DNA from: CAZJYI01 sp964550025
Lineage (GTDB): Bacteria; Verrucomicrobiota; Kiritimatiellia; UBA8416; CAYOBW01
Assembly (NCBI GenBank): GCA_964550025.1
Contig: CAZJYI010000028.1
Span: forward strand, 1-64,000
Length of the DNA: 64,000 nt
Direction: 5' to 3'
The translations under genes and the position numbers were made by a program. Under the pieces are notes generated by a model. It did not search any database and was not told the DNA's origin. It saw only the letters and a list, made by a program, of their open reading frames with translations. Shown one piece after another: positions 43,557 through 53,200 of this stretch (its first letter is position 1; every line of letters begins with the position of its first letter).

Positions 43557-43875
43557 ATCGCTTCCGACTACCGGGCCGCTTCAGGCACAACAGCCTCGGC
43601 GGACAGGTCGACTCCGGACCGCTTCGAACGAGGCCGTTACGTTAACCGGGTGCCGCCGGAAAGTCCATCCCGCGCTCGCCTCCCCGGCTGTCTCCGTGAT
43701 GGCGAACCGTTGGCCGCGGGGAACGCCCTCACGGGCGCACTACAAACATCGATGCGGGGCTCCCCCGTTCGTAGTGCACTGGCCTGCCGGCCGTAGCCCC
43801 GCGCGAAGGTTGGCAAGAGCGTATCCCATGGTGTGAGGGAGGGAAACCACCCGACATCAGAGCGAATTGCCGCAC
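43557..43875. other. Intergenic region with dispersed repeat
   Basis: The 319-nt gap lies between two minus-strand genes. It contains the repeat at 43717-43827. About 160 nt remain for the promoter of the GH-A gene, which I could not identify. No ORF or RNA gene is convincing. Confidence 0.45.
43717..43827. repeat. Hairpin repeat with GCACTACRAAC arms, copy 2
   Basis: GCACTACAAAC (43737-43747) pairs with GTTCGTAGTGC (43767-43777) at 10 of 11 positions. The flanks GGGGAACGCCCTCACGGG and GAGCGTATCCC (43817-43827) match those of the copy at 13499. The central part is 39 nt longer than in copy 1 because of extra sequence between the right arm and the closing block. Confidence 0.7.
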
Positions 43876-46800
43876 TTACCGCCCCAGCAACCGGGCGACC
43901 AGATCGCGGACGCGGCGCCCGCTGCTGCCGCGGAAGGCGGGGTCGTCGCCAATGGCGGCGATGTGCTCGTCGGCGAAGGCACGGCGGGAGCGCTCTTTGA
44001 CCCTGAGCAACTGCTCCAGTGCCTGGCGTTTCTGCCACCCGTCCCCCTCGAGGTTCTCGATTATCTTGTTCTCACCGGCATCGTCCCCAAGTATCACGAG
44101 ACTGACGGCTGCTTGGATCTGAACGAACCGGTCTTCGTCGGCGAGCATGTTGCGGAGAATCGGCAGGTTCCTGTCGCGATCGGCGGCTTGCCCTTCGGCG
44201 AGGCACTCGGCTGCCTGCCGTCTGCCCTCCGCGTCTTTCTCCCCCGCAAGCATACGGTAGAAGTCCTGCGCCGCGGCGGGTCCGATCTTGCGGACGGCGG
44301 CAAGGACGATCCTGGTCGACAGCAGCCACTCGTTGGCCTGGGGGTCAACAGGCTCGGAACGCGATGTCGCCTTGAGCTCATTCCACTCGCTGCCGATGCT
44401 GTCCAGGTTGCGAAAGGAGTTGTAGTGCGACTGAATCGCCGCTTCGGCTTGCGCCGCCCGGAATCCCGACCCGCCGCGGCGCTGTTCGTCGTTGCGGGCA
44501 TCTACGTACAATTCGGCAAGCTCCGGCAGCGCCTCCCCGGCCTTGAGTTCTCCCAACGCCCACACGATCGATGCGCGCGACAGCCCGCTCTCCAGGTCGA
44601 GGGCGGCCATCAGTGGCGCGACGGACGACACGTTCCCAATCGCTCCGCAGGCGCGCGCGGCATTGGATCGGACAACACGATTGCTGCTCTGCAACGCTTC
44701 GTGCAGGATCGGCAGCATCCGCGGCCCGGCACACTTGAAGACCTCCTGGGCGAAACGCGCGGCCCCGTAGTTGGATTCGGGCCCCGGATCACGGTCTTTG
44801 GTGTAGGCACGCAGGAGAACGTCGGCCGCTCCGGGCCGCGCGTTCAGCGCCTCCCCCAGTGCCCTGAAGACCTTCTGCCGCGGCTCGTAGTCGTCGGACG
44901 TGAGCGGATGATCGAGGAACAACTCGAGGATAGCGCCGTCGGCGTGCGGCGCCACGGCGGCGTACAGGCGCTCCCGGTCGGCGACGACGCCAACCGATGA
45001 CGTCGGCCCGAACGGGAAGTTGCCGAACCCGTCGCGCCGGTTCGTTATCTTGCGCAGGCAAGCCATATCGGGGATACGCCCGTTCTCGCAGAGCAGGATC
45101 GTGGCAAACGCGCGCATGTATCCGTCGCGGTCCGCCAACCGCCCGGCCGCCGCGTCGAGCGCCGCATCGGAGAGATCGGTACGGCTGAGCAGGAACAGGG
45201 CCGTGCTCCTCACACGCAGCTCGGGATCGTCCAGCAGCGCGATGAGGGTGGGCATGCACCTGGCGACGCGCTCCTCGCGCCCCAGCATCGTCGCCGCGGC
45301 GCGAGCGCGGTAGAACGGGTTGGGGTCCGCCAACGCCGCCTCGAGATCCTCCTGCTCCGTCACGTCCATGGGGCGCTCGGTCGCCTCGGCGAGCTGTTGC
45401 GCCCTGGCGGAGCGCGCCACGGCCACGTCCTCGTGCCGCCACACCTTCTCCACCGCCGCCTCCGCCACAACATTGGTGATCATCAGCAGTCCGTGCGTTC
45501 CGGCGATGAAATGCGGGTTATCGGGACATGGTCTCTTCTGTGGGCTCTCCAGGGACGCGGTCGGGGTGAAACCCGACCCTCCATTCGTAGAGACGAGCCC
45601 GTTATTCAGACTGGAGGGACGGCTTCCACGCCGTCCGTGCCCATGAAGAGGCCCACGGGACAGACCATGGCCGTCGGGGTCTGCGACCAGCGCCTCGCGG
45701 TCTCGCCACAGCGCCGTGCCACCCAGGAACGGCAGAGGCGAGTCCAGCACTTCGGGCGGGAACGCCGCGGGCAGTATTTCGGATCCGTCTTTCACCTCGC
45801 CGGTCACCGTGTCCAACACCGAGCTGCGAAACGTCCGTACGCGGTCATCCGGTTTCGCATGACGCCACTTGCGCTTGTACGCGTCGGCGACGGGTGCGGG
45901 CACGCTGTCGTCCTGGGGCGTACCATACGCGCGCACCCCGTAGATTGTTCCGTAGAGCACATGCAGCTTCTTTCCGTCGACACGCAGCTTCTTGATCTTG
46001 TTGCTTTTGAGACCGTCCGACATGCTGAGGGCCTGGATCAGCCCCGTATCCAGATCCTGCACGGCCAGTCCCCCACCCTCGTCGCCGAGCTCGCAGGCGT
46101 AGTAGAGCTTGCGTCCAATCCGCGCTACGTCTTCGACCTTGTTGGACGGCAAGCCGTCCGAGACCGTGACGCGGCCGAGGATGCGGCCGTCGGGTAGAGA
46201 CAGGATCGTCACGCCGCCGTTGGTGCAGATGTAGACCCGGTCGCCGTCCCGCACGACCCGCTTGACGTAGAAGTCACTCAACTCTTCTGCCGCCGCGCCG
46301 ATCTTCCGCCACGTGCCTGCCGCCGGGTCGACGACGAACAGACCGCCCTCCAAGTCCTGAACGTGGTGGCTCATGCCGCCATTGTCGTCGTACCCGAGGT
46401 TGTCCTCTCGCCATTCGCGCACGATGGCATTCCCGACCAAAAGACGCCCGCCCGTCAACGGCCTCGCGCACAGCTTCGGACCGCGGTCGCCGCGCAAGTC
46501 CAGGCCTACAGTCGACAAGGCATGCGCGGGGGAAAGCCGCCGCCATGGCGCCGTTTCCGGAACGGGACCACGATGTACGCGGAGGGCTTTCGCCCCGCGC
46601 TCGTAAACGACCGTGATCCCGGGGTTGCTCCCCGCAAGCCACACGCGTCCCTCGTGCTCGCCGAGGAAGGTGAATTCGCTGTTTTGCAGCTCACCGCCGC
46701 GTTCCGGATCGTTGATAGGCAGCACGGTGAGCTCAAACGTCTCGAGGTCCACGACCGCCGGACGGTGGCGCACTTTGTCGTTCACCCAGACATCGGCCCA

Positions 46801-49668
46801 GGCCTCCGTGTCGGTGACGCCGATCAGGTGCCATCGCTGCCGGTCGCTGTCGATCGCCTTGAACTCCTCCGCCCGCGAATCGTAAACCGCCCGCGAAGCC
46901 CAGAGACGCCCGGCGCCCGTGTAGAGTGGTCGAAATGCTCCCCCCTTGCCGAGATGCATGCACTGCTGTGTTTCAGGATCGTAGCGGTATACGCTGTCAC
47001 GCGAACACACCCAGAGCCGGTCCTGCCACCACAACACCTGGTGCACGGGAAACGCCTCGTGAACGTGCTCAACACGCGTCTTGCCATTCCGATCGATATG
47101 CCGTTCGACGCGGTCACGCTTCCTGCCGTCGGAGGCCTCTATACCAACCCGTACGGGCCGCGGGCTATCGCCATCCGGATCGTCGAGCCTGAAGGACCCG
47201 TCACGCGTGCCGACATACAGCCCGGACGGCGTCTCAGCAAAGGTGAGTACGCCCGCACCAAGCGGGACCTGGAGAATCTCCAATGTCTCCCCGGAATGCC
47301 CGCGTTCCCGGTACCGCACCAGGCCCCATGACGTCCCGACCCATACGCGGCCGGGCTGCCCCACGCCATCCCCCCAGCGCGCGCCGGGGGCAATCGCGCG
47401 AACATCGTCTCTGTTTGTCAGCAGGCGCACACCGGGTGGAGCGCCGAGCGTGCGGACCTCTACGGTTCGATATCGCAGTTCCTTCCCGGTGACCGGCGTG
47501 ATGCGCCGGCGGCCGTTCTTCCGCAGACGATTGAGCTGGTTGATCAATGGGATGCACCGCGTCTTCCTGATCGCGGAGTCCGCGCGCTCGATGTCAGCCG
47601 GACGCTTCAGGTGCGCAAGCAGAACATAGAGGCAGTCGAGAATGTCCAACGGACGGCTCTCTCCTCTCATGAGGCCGTCATTCCAATTGGCCCGGAGACG
47701 GGCCAGCGTTCCCGGCTCACGCTGAAACGGCTTCTTGCCCTCCAGCACTCGGAACCCCAGCGCCAGCAGCTTGTCTTCGTGGCCCGGAGTTCGTTCGTAG
47801 AGACGCATCAACCGGTACGCGAGATCGAAGTAGTTGCGGAACCGGGTCCGGTTGCGGACGCCTTTGCCGCGCGCGAACGCAAAGTCCGCATCCGAATCCA
47901 GCAGGAGCTCGAGCATCTCGATGGCCTCGCGCCCCTCGAAGCGGTCCTCCGTATCAAGCAGTTCGAGGCGCGTGCGGGCATCACCCGGGTTCGCGGCAAC
48001 AATGGCCTTCAACAACAGCCGGTACTTGTCACTGCCCTGCTTCTTGAAACGCTTCTTCCAAGCGTCCAGTCCCCATACGTTGACCCCTTTGTCCCGCGCG
48101 CTCTCAGCCAGCGCCCTGGCAGACGCCTCGCAGTTGCCGAGAACCCAGTGGATGGAAGCCAGGGCCGTGGGCGAATCCACATCGCGCATCGTCGTCTCGA
48201 GCCATCGCTCGAAGTCCTTCTCTCTGCCCCCCGCCCGAAAACGCTCCATGGCCTCTTCGAGCGTATCCACGCGCTCAAGTAGCGTCTTGTCCAGCGCCAA
48301 CCGCCGCAGCTCGTTATCGAGCACCTTGTCGCTCTTCCCCTGCGACGCATACAGACGCGTCAGGCGCTCAGCCGCATCGCGTCGCGCCGTGGACGCAACC
48401 GAGGTAACGCCGTGGGATTCCGGCCCGGAGACCATGACGGGTTGCGGCTGGTGTGGGGTCGAGTCCTCATCCGGATCGGGAAGATCAGCGCTGGCGACAC
48501 CCGGCAACGATGCGAGCTTCTCATACTCCTCGATAGCCAGCTTGTGTTTCCGCAGCGCCTCATAGACTCGTCCACGCCGATAGGTCGCCGTGAAGACCGG
48601 AAAGCCCGCCTTCTCGATGTAGTCGAGCTCAAGAGCCAACGCTTCGTCCTGCCTGCCCTGGTGGAAGCGGATGCGGGCGAGCACGCGCCGCGATGCGTTT
48701 TCTCCCGCCGCCATGCGCGCCTGCAGTTTCGCAACCAGTTCGTCTTCTCTGCCGGCCGCCTTGAACTCACCGTACGCCAGGCGGATGAACTCCTTGCGTG
48801 AGATTCCGGCCGAGGTCCCCCAGAAAGACCGCAGGAGCAACGAATCGGACCGTTCCGGTCGCGGATACTTGTCTGCTTCCTCCTTTGAGATCGGTTTCCG
48901 GAAGCGCCTGCGAGCGAGGTTCGGGTCCCTGTCCATGTCCATTCGCGACAGCCCGTCGAGAAGAACGTCAAGGGCGGCATCGGGCTTGTTCCGCTTCTTC
49001 AGGAAGTATGCGTAGTCGACGGCGAACTGCAATGCCTGCCCGTTGAAACCGACGGGTGTTACGAGGGAATAGCGCCGATCAACCGCTCTGCCCGCCTCAC
49101 GGGCGGTCGTCGAGAGCACGTGCGGTTCAGCATTCCGCTTGTGCATCTCCCACACCCTCGAAAGCTCGCGTGCGGCGTCCTCCCACGCATCCAGGGCGAT
49201 GAACCGCCTGATCAGGCGGTTGTCGCGGTGACTGCCCGGCCCCAGACTGAACGGCACAAGGGGCCACCCGCGGTAATGCGACGGTGCCGGCCGTTCGACC
49301 GGATAGTACTCCGCCGGCATGCCGGCGCAGGCCGCCCGTAGACTGGCCAACGCTTCTTCCCTCCGGTCGAGAGTCAACAGCAAGTCCGCCTCGACGACTT
49401 GTACGACGTGCGGTTCAGCGTTCGTAGGCGGCGACGCGAGCAGGGCCAGAAACGTCTTCGTTTTCGGCCGCGCAAGCGAAACCGCGGCGTCTTCCGCACC
49501 GGGAATGGACAGGTAGGCGCGAAACGCTTCGGCAACCTTCCCGCTCTCTTTGAGCTGACGGGCATTCTGGAAATCCTGTGCCGCACCAACTCCCTGTGCG
49601 GTCGCGGCGCTCCCCGCCAACAGGATGGCGCCGCACGCAAGCGCAGCAATTCTGAAGTGTGCTTTCAT
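43876..49668 (-). CDS. Giant secreted TPR / beta-propeller / HEAT-repeat protein
   Basis: This 1930-aa protein starts at ATG 49668 with a signal peptide (IAALACGAILLAGSAATAQG). Residues about 30-700 are TPR-like helical hairpins (QNARQLKESGKVAEAFRAYL, AAGREDELVAKLQARMAAGE). About 740-1330 form beta-propeller blades like those of two-component-regulator sensors (VWVGTSWGLVRYRERGHSGE, ITVSDGLPSNKVEDVAR-type and SMSDGLKSNKIKKLRVDGKK blades). About 1440-1930 are HEAT repeats (EAALADPNPFYRARAAATML, HEALQSSNRVVRSNAARACG). No enzyme motif was found. It is probably a scaffold for protein or ligand binding in the periplasm. A REP-like DNA element is inserted in frame near residues 1335-1380. It is divergent from the macroglobulin-like gene, suggesting a functional pair. 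Confidence 0.75.
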   Translation of the reverse strand: MKAHFRIAALACGAILLAGSAATAQGVGAAQDFQNARQLKESGKVAEAFRAYLSIPGAEDAAVSLARPKTKTFLALLASPPTNAEPHVVQVVEADLLLTLDRREEALASLRAACAGMPAEYYPVERPAPSHYRGWPLVPFSLGPGSHRDNRLIRRFIALDAWEDAARELSRVWEMHKRNAEPHVLSTTAREAGRAVDRRYSLVTPVGFNGQALQFAVDYAYFLKKRNKPDAALDVLLDGLSRMDMDRDPNLARRRFRKPISKEEADKYPRPERSDSLLLRSFWGTSAGISRKEFIRLAYGEFKAAGREDELVAKLQARMAAGENASRRVLARIRFHQGRQDEALALELDYIEKAGFPVFTATYRRGRVYEALRKHKLAIEEYEKLASLPGVASADLPDPDEDSTPHQPQPVMVSGPESHGVTSVASTARRDAAERLTRLYASQGKSDKVLDNELRRLALDKTLLERVDTLEEAMERFRAGGREKDFERWLETTMRDVDSPTALASIHWVLGNCEASARALAESARDKGVNVWGLDAWKKRFKKQGSDKYRLLLKAIVAANPGDARTRLELLDTEDRFEGREAIEMLELLLDSDADFAFARGKGVRNRTRFRNYFDLAYRLMRLYERTPGHEDKLLALGFRVLEGKKPFQREPGTLARLRANWNDGLMRGESRPLDILDCLYVLLAHLKRPADIERADSAIRKTRCIPLINQLNRLRKNGRRRITPVTGKELRYRTVEVRTLGAPPGVRLLTNRDDVRAIAPGARWGDGVGQPGRVWVGTSWGLVRYRERGHSGETLEILQVPLGAGVLTFAETPSGLYVGTRDGSFRLDDPDGDSPRPVRVGIEASDGRKRDRVERHIDRNGKTRVEHVHEAFPVHQVLWWQDRLWVCSRDSVYRYDPETQQCMHLGKGGAFRPLYTGAGRLWASRAVYDSRAEEFKAIDSDRQRWHLIGVTDTEAWADVWVNDKVRHRPAVVDLETFELTVLPINDPERGGELQNSEFTFLGEHEGRVWLAGSNPGITVVYERGAKALRVHRGPVPETAPWRRLSPAHALSTVGLDLRGDRGPKLCARPLTGGRLLVGNAIVREWREDNLGYDDNGGMSHHVQDLEGGLFVVDPAAGTWRKIGAAAEELSDFYVKRVVRDGDRVYICTNGGVTILSLPDGRILGRVTVSDGLPSNKVEDVARIGRKLYYACELGDEGGGLAVQDLDTGLIQALSMSDGLKSNKIKKLRVDGKKLHVLYGTIYGVRAYGTPQDDSVPAPVADAYKRKWRHAKPDDRVRTFRSSVLDTVTGEVKDGSEILPAAFPPEVLDSPLPFLGGTALWRDREALVADPDGHGLSRGPLHGHGRRGSRPSSLNNGLVSTNGGSGFTPTASLESPQKRPCPDNPHFIAGTHGLLMITNVVAEAAVEKVWRHEDVAVARSARAQQLAEATERPMDVTEQEDLEAALADPNPFYRARAAATMLGREERVARCMPTLIALLDDPELRVRSTALFLLSRTDLSDAALDAAAGRLADRDGYMRAFATILLCENGRIPDMACLRKITNRRDGFGNFPFGPTSSVGVVADRERLYAAVAPHADGAILELFLDHPLTSDDYEPRQKVFRALGEALNARPGAADVLLRAYTKDRDPGPESNYGAARFAQEVFKCAGPRMLPILHEALQSSNRVVRSNAARACGAIGNVSSVAPLMAALDLESGLSRASIVWALGELKAGEALPELAELYVDARNDEQRRGGSGFRAAQAEAAIQSHYNSFRNLDSIGSEWNELKATSRSEPVDPQANEWLLSTRIVLAAVRKIGPAAAQDFYRMLAGEKDAEGRRQAAECLAEGQAADRDRNLPILRNMLADEDRFVQIQAAVSLVILGDDAGENKIIENLEGDGWQKRQALEQLLRVKERSRRAFADEHIAAIGDDPAFRGSSGRRVRDLVARLLGR
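45531..45665. repeat. In-frame REP-like insertion inside the 1930-aa gene
   Basis: Two perfect hairpins lie here: GGTCGGG/CCCGACC (45559-45565 with 45572-45578) and GGACGGC/GCCGTCC (45617-45623 with 45630-45636). They are framed by inverted GTGGGC (45540-45545) and GCCCAC (45651-45656). The block is about 135 nt, exactly 45 codons, and encodes low-complexity SRGPLHGHGRRGSRPSSLNN-type sequence unlike its surroundings. The outer limits are approximate. Confidence 0.7.
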
Positions 49669-50209
49669 AGTGAAAACACTCTATCATATGCAGCGTATTC
49701 TGCCGTAACGAGTTTGTAACGATCCTTGCCGCGCGTAGCACTTGCCCAAGCGCTCTCTGGATTCTACTCCCAAGTAGGACCAGCCTCCCCCGGTAGGTCC
49801 CAGTTGTACTGGGACCAGCGAACAGAGACGATGCAGTCGCCTTACGATTCCGTCTTGAGTCACAACGGTCTCACGTCTGCGGCCTCGCGTTCTCCGGGGT
49901 CCCAGTGCAACTGGGACCTACTACTCCGCGCAAATGGCGCCTGAGAGTACTATGTTGACAAAGCCGAACTACGAGATCCGATGGGACGCGGATGACGACA
50001 CGGCAATCAGTGCAATCCGTGGTTGTTCCGCTCTTCGGTTCTGGCTACGCTACGGCTATGCTCATTATGGCTGACAGACTGCCGAATGCAGGTGCATGCC
50101 GTACGTTCGTGTCCCGCGCCCGCACACATCCGTCCTTTTCACGAAGAAACAGCCGCCAGCCAACGTCTTTATTTTGAACACCAATGCCAAACCACCGAAA
50201 GGGAGAGCG
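49669..50209. other. Divergent control region between the two giant genes
   Basis: The 541-nt gap contains the paired palindromes at 49794-49920 and the start regions of both genes. A TATGAT (about 49687-49682 on the minus strand) and a TTGACA at 49955 on the plus strand are possible promoter parts without good partners. A 39-codon frame from ATG 49952 is present but has no SD and no homology that I recognise. No RNA gene is evident. Confidence 0.35.
49794..49920. repeat. Inverted pair of palindromes (GGTCCCAGT...ACTGGGACC)
   Basis: Each 23-bp unit is itself a 9-bp palindrome, GGTCCCAGT and ACTGGGACC around three bases (49794-49816 and 49898-49920). The second unit is the reverse complement of the first at 22 of 23 positions. 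The 81-nt spacer could therefore be looped out. A degenerate related piece, CCAAGTAGGACC, lies at about 49770. This is a different sequence family from the other repeats. Confidence 0.7.
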
Positions 50210-53200
50210 ATGAAACGACGACTTCTCATGGGTGCCGTGTGCGCGATGGTCTGCTGGAACAGCTTCGCCGCCAACGAGATCGGGTACATCGAGACCTACA
50301 GCCTCTCGGAAGACCGGACGGAGGCGCTGAAGCAGCTCATCCCCGGAACGCGCGACTATTACTACTACCACTGTCTCCACTTCCAGAACACTGGGAATAC
50401 GGCCAAGCTCGGCGAGTTCATGAAGCAGTACATCAAGCGTCACGGGTACACCGGCCGCGTCAAGGAGCTTCGCAATCGACAGGCACTGCTGGACTACCGG
50501 AAAAACCCGAAGGGCGCACTGAGCCACATCCGCAACGAGCTCGGGCTGCACTTCAACCACCGCCGCCGAATCGACAACCAGAAATCGAGCGCCCCCACGA
50601 AGCTCAATCCGAAGACCATCAGCTACGAGTCCTTCAAGACGCGCGCGATGCGCAACCACAAGAACCTGCACGGATTCGATGACGCCGCATTGGAAGCCCT
50701 CGTGGGCACGAAACTGACGGACGTTCAACGCCGCGACCTGCTTCACCGCCTGCGGCGCCCGGACGTGCCCGGCCTGGTCGACGAGATCGTCACGGACCTG
50801 AAGGCCAAAGACAGCCGCGGCTTCGGCCACCACCCCGTGCACGCGATGCTCCTGCGAAAGCAGGTCGACGAACTGCTCAAGAAGATGCCCGACCTGAAAA
50901 ACAGCTCCAGGTTCGTCAGCGCGTACCTGACCAAGCTGCGCCCCAACGACGACCTGGATCTCGAACGAAACCACGCGGCACGGCGCGCCTACCTCCAGCG
51001 CCTGTGGGACTACGCGCAGACCCTGGATCCCGTTCACAACAGCCTCAAGGCAAACGTACTCTACGGCCTCCTGGCACACGATCGCGCTCAGGGCAAGTAC
51101 GACCCCGCCGCCTTCATGACCTACATCCGCCTGCCCCGCAACGTACCCTACATCAACCGCAAGTACTACGACAGCCAGTCGAGCCGCCACCGCGCCAACC
51201 TCGGGCAACGCTTCAACGAAATCACCCTCCCGCCCGTCGGCAACGAGGAACCGCTGGTGATGGATTTCCTGGCCGAGTTGCTGGCCGACGCCGACGACTA
51301 CAAGATCTACCTCCCCTACATGCGCGAGGAGATCCTCAAGCGTGCCATGGCCGAGACCAAGATCCTGAACGGCATCGGCAACCCGGAGCGCTGGGCATCG
51401 ATGCTGACACCGTCGGAGTACAAGGCGCTCAAAGACCGCGTCGAGCTCGATTTCGTTCCCCGGAACAGAACCTACTTCGGCCCCGACGACCCCGTCAGCC
51501 TGACATTGAGGGTGAAGAACGTCTCCGGCATGATCGTGAAGGTGTTCGAGATCAACACCGCAAACTACTACCGCGAGAAGAAACGTGAGATCGACCTGGC
51601 GGTGAACCTCGACGGCCTCGTCGCCACGTTCGAGGAGCGCAAGACCTACTCCGACCCGCCCCTGCGCCGGCAGGAACGCACTTTCGAGTTCCCGCAGTTG
51701 AAGAAGCGCGGCGTCTACGTCGTGGAGTTCATCGGCAACGGCAAGAGCAGCCGGGCACTGATCCAGAAGGGACGCCTGCAATTCGTGTCGCGCACCATGC
51801 CCGCCGGACAGGCGTTCACCGTGCTGGACGAAGCCAACCGCCCGGTCAAGGACGCCCGCCTGTGGATCGCCGGGCGCGAGTACGCCCCGGAAGAAGACGG
51901 CGAAATCGTTGTGCCCTTCAGCACCAATCCCCGGCGCGAGAGCGTGATTATCCGGCAGGGCGACTTCGCGACCCACGCGACCTTTAACCACGAAGCCGAG
52001 CAGTACGCCCTCAAGGCCGGGTTCTACGTCGACCGTGAAGCCCTGCTCAAACGCAAGCAAGCCGAGCTGTTGGTCCGCCCCGTGTTGCAGCTCAACGGCA
52101 CCCCGATCAGCGTGGAACTGCTGGAGGAGGTCCGGCTGGTCGTCGAGTCCGTCGACCGCGACGGCGTCTCGTCCCGCAAGGAGGTGCCCGACTTCAAGCT
52201 GTCCGTCAGGGAGGAATCCACGTACTCCATCAAGGTGCCGGAGAACCTGTCGCAGATCGCGTTCACGTTGACCGCGAAGATCCGGAACATCAGCCGCAAT
52301 AAGAAGGAAGACCTGGCCGCCTCGCGCCGTTTTCAACTGAATGCGATGGACAAGGGCCTCGGCGTCGACGACGTGCACGTGACCCATGCCGACGGGAACT
52401 ACGTCGTGGAACTGCTGGGCAAGAACGGCGAAACCAAGGTCAGCCAGCCAATCTACGCCGAGTTCAAACACCGCCTGTTCCGCGAGACGATGCACGTCAG
52501 TCTGCGCACCGACGAAAAGGGCCGCACCTACCTCGGCGCACTGGATGATATCGACTGGATCAGGATCAAGGGGCCCAACGATCCCAAACACCTGTGGCAC
52601 ACGCCCCGCGCCGATTGCGCGCTGCCCAACGAACTGCACGGCGTGGCCGGCCACGAATCGCAGCTCCCCTTCGTCTGGAAGGCACAAGCGCGGCGCGCCC
52701 AGGTGTCGCTCCTGGCAAAAGCCGGCGGAACCTACACCCATGACGTGGCCGACGCCGTCTCGATTGAGAACGGGACCCTGACAATCGGCAAGCTTCCGGC
52801 TGGAGACTACGATCTTTGGATCAAGCCCGCCAACCACCGCGTGACGCTGCGGGTGACGGACGGAGCCAGAACACGCGGCCATATCCTGTCGAACACCCGC
52901 TATCTCGAAACACCAAAGCTCAAGCCGCTGGGTATCCAGTCGGTGGATGCGCGCGGCGACGAGCTTCTGGTCCGCCTGAACAACGCCAATCCATACACCC
53001 GCGTGCACGTGGTTGCCGCGCGCTACCTGCCGCAATACGCGCTGTTCCCATCCCTGGGCGACTCCGGCATGCCCGGCCCTTCGCGCAAGCGACGCACGGA
53101 CCCCACGTCCCTGTACGAATCGGGCAGGAGCATCGGGGACGAGTACCGCTACATCCTCGATCGCCAGTACGCCAAAAAGTACCCCGGCAACATGCTCAAA

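Noticed and set aside
49952..50071. A 39-codon small ORF from ATG 49952 (starts MLTKPNYEIRWDADDD)
   Set aside because: There is no SD, and the second half overlaps repeat-like sequence. Without comparative data it cannot be supported.
50045..53035. A 996-aa minus-strand frame opposite the giant macroglobulin-like gene
   Set aside because: It is an antisense shadow without start signals; its composition (Val, Gly, His-rich) reflects reversed GC-rich codons.
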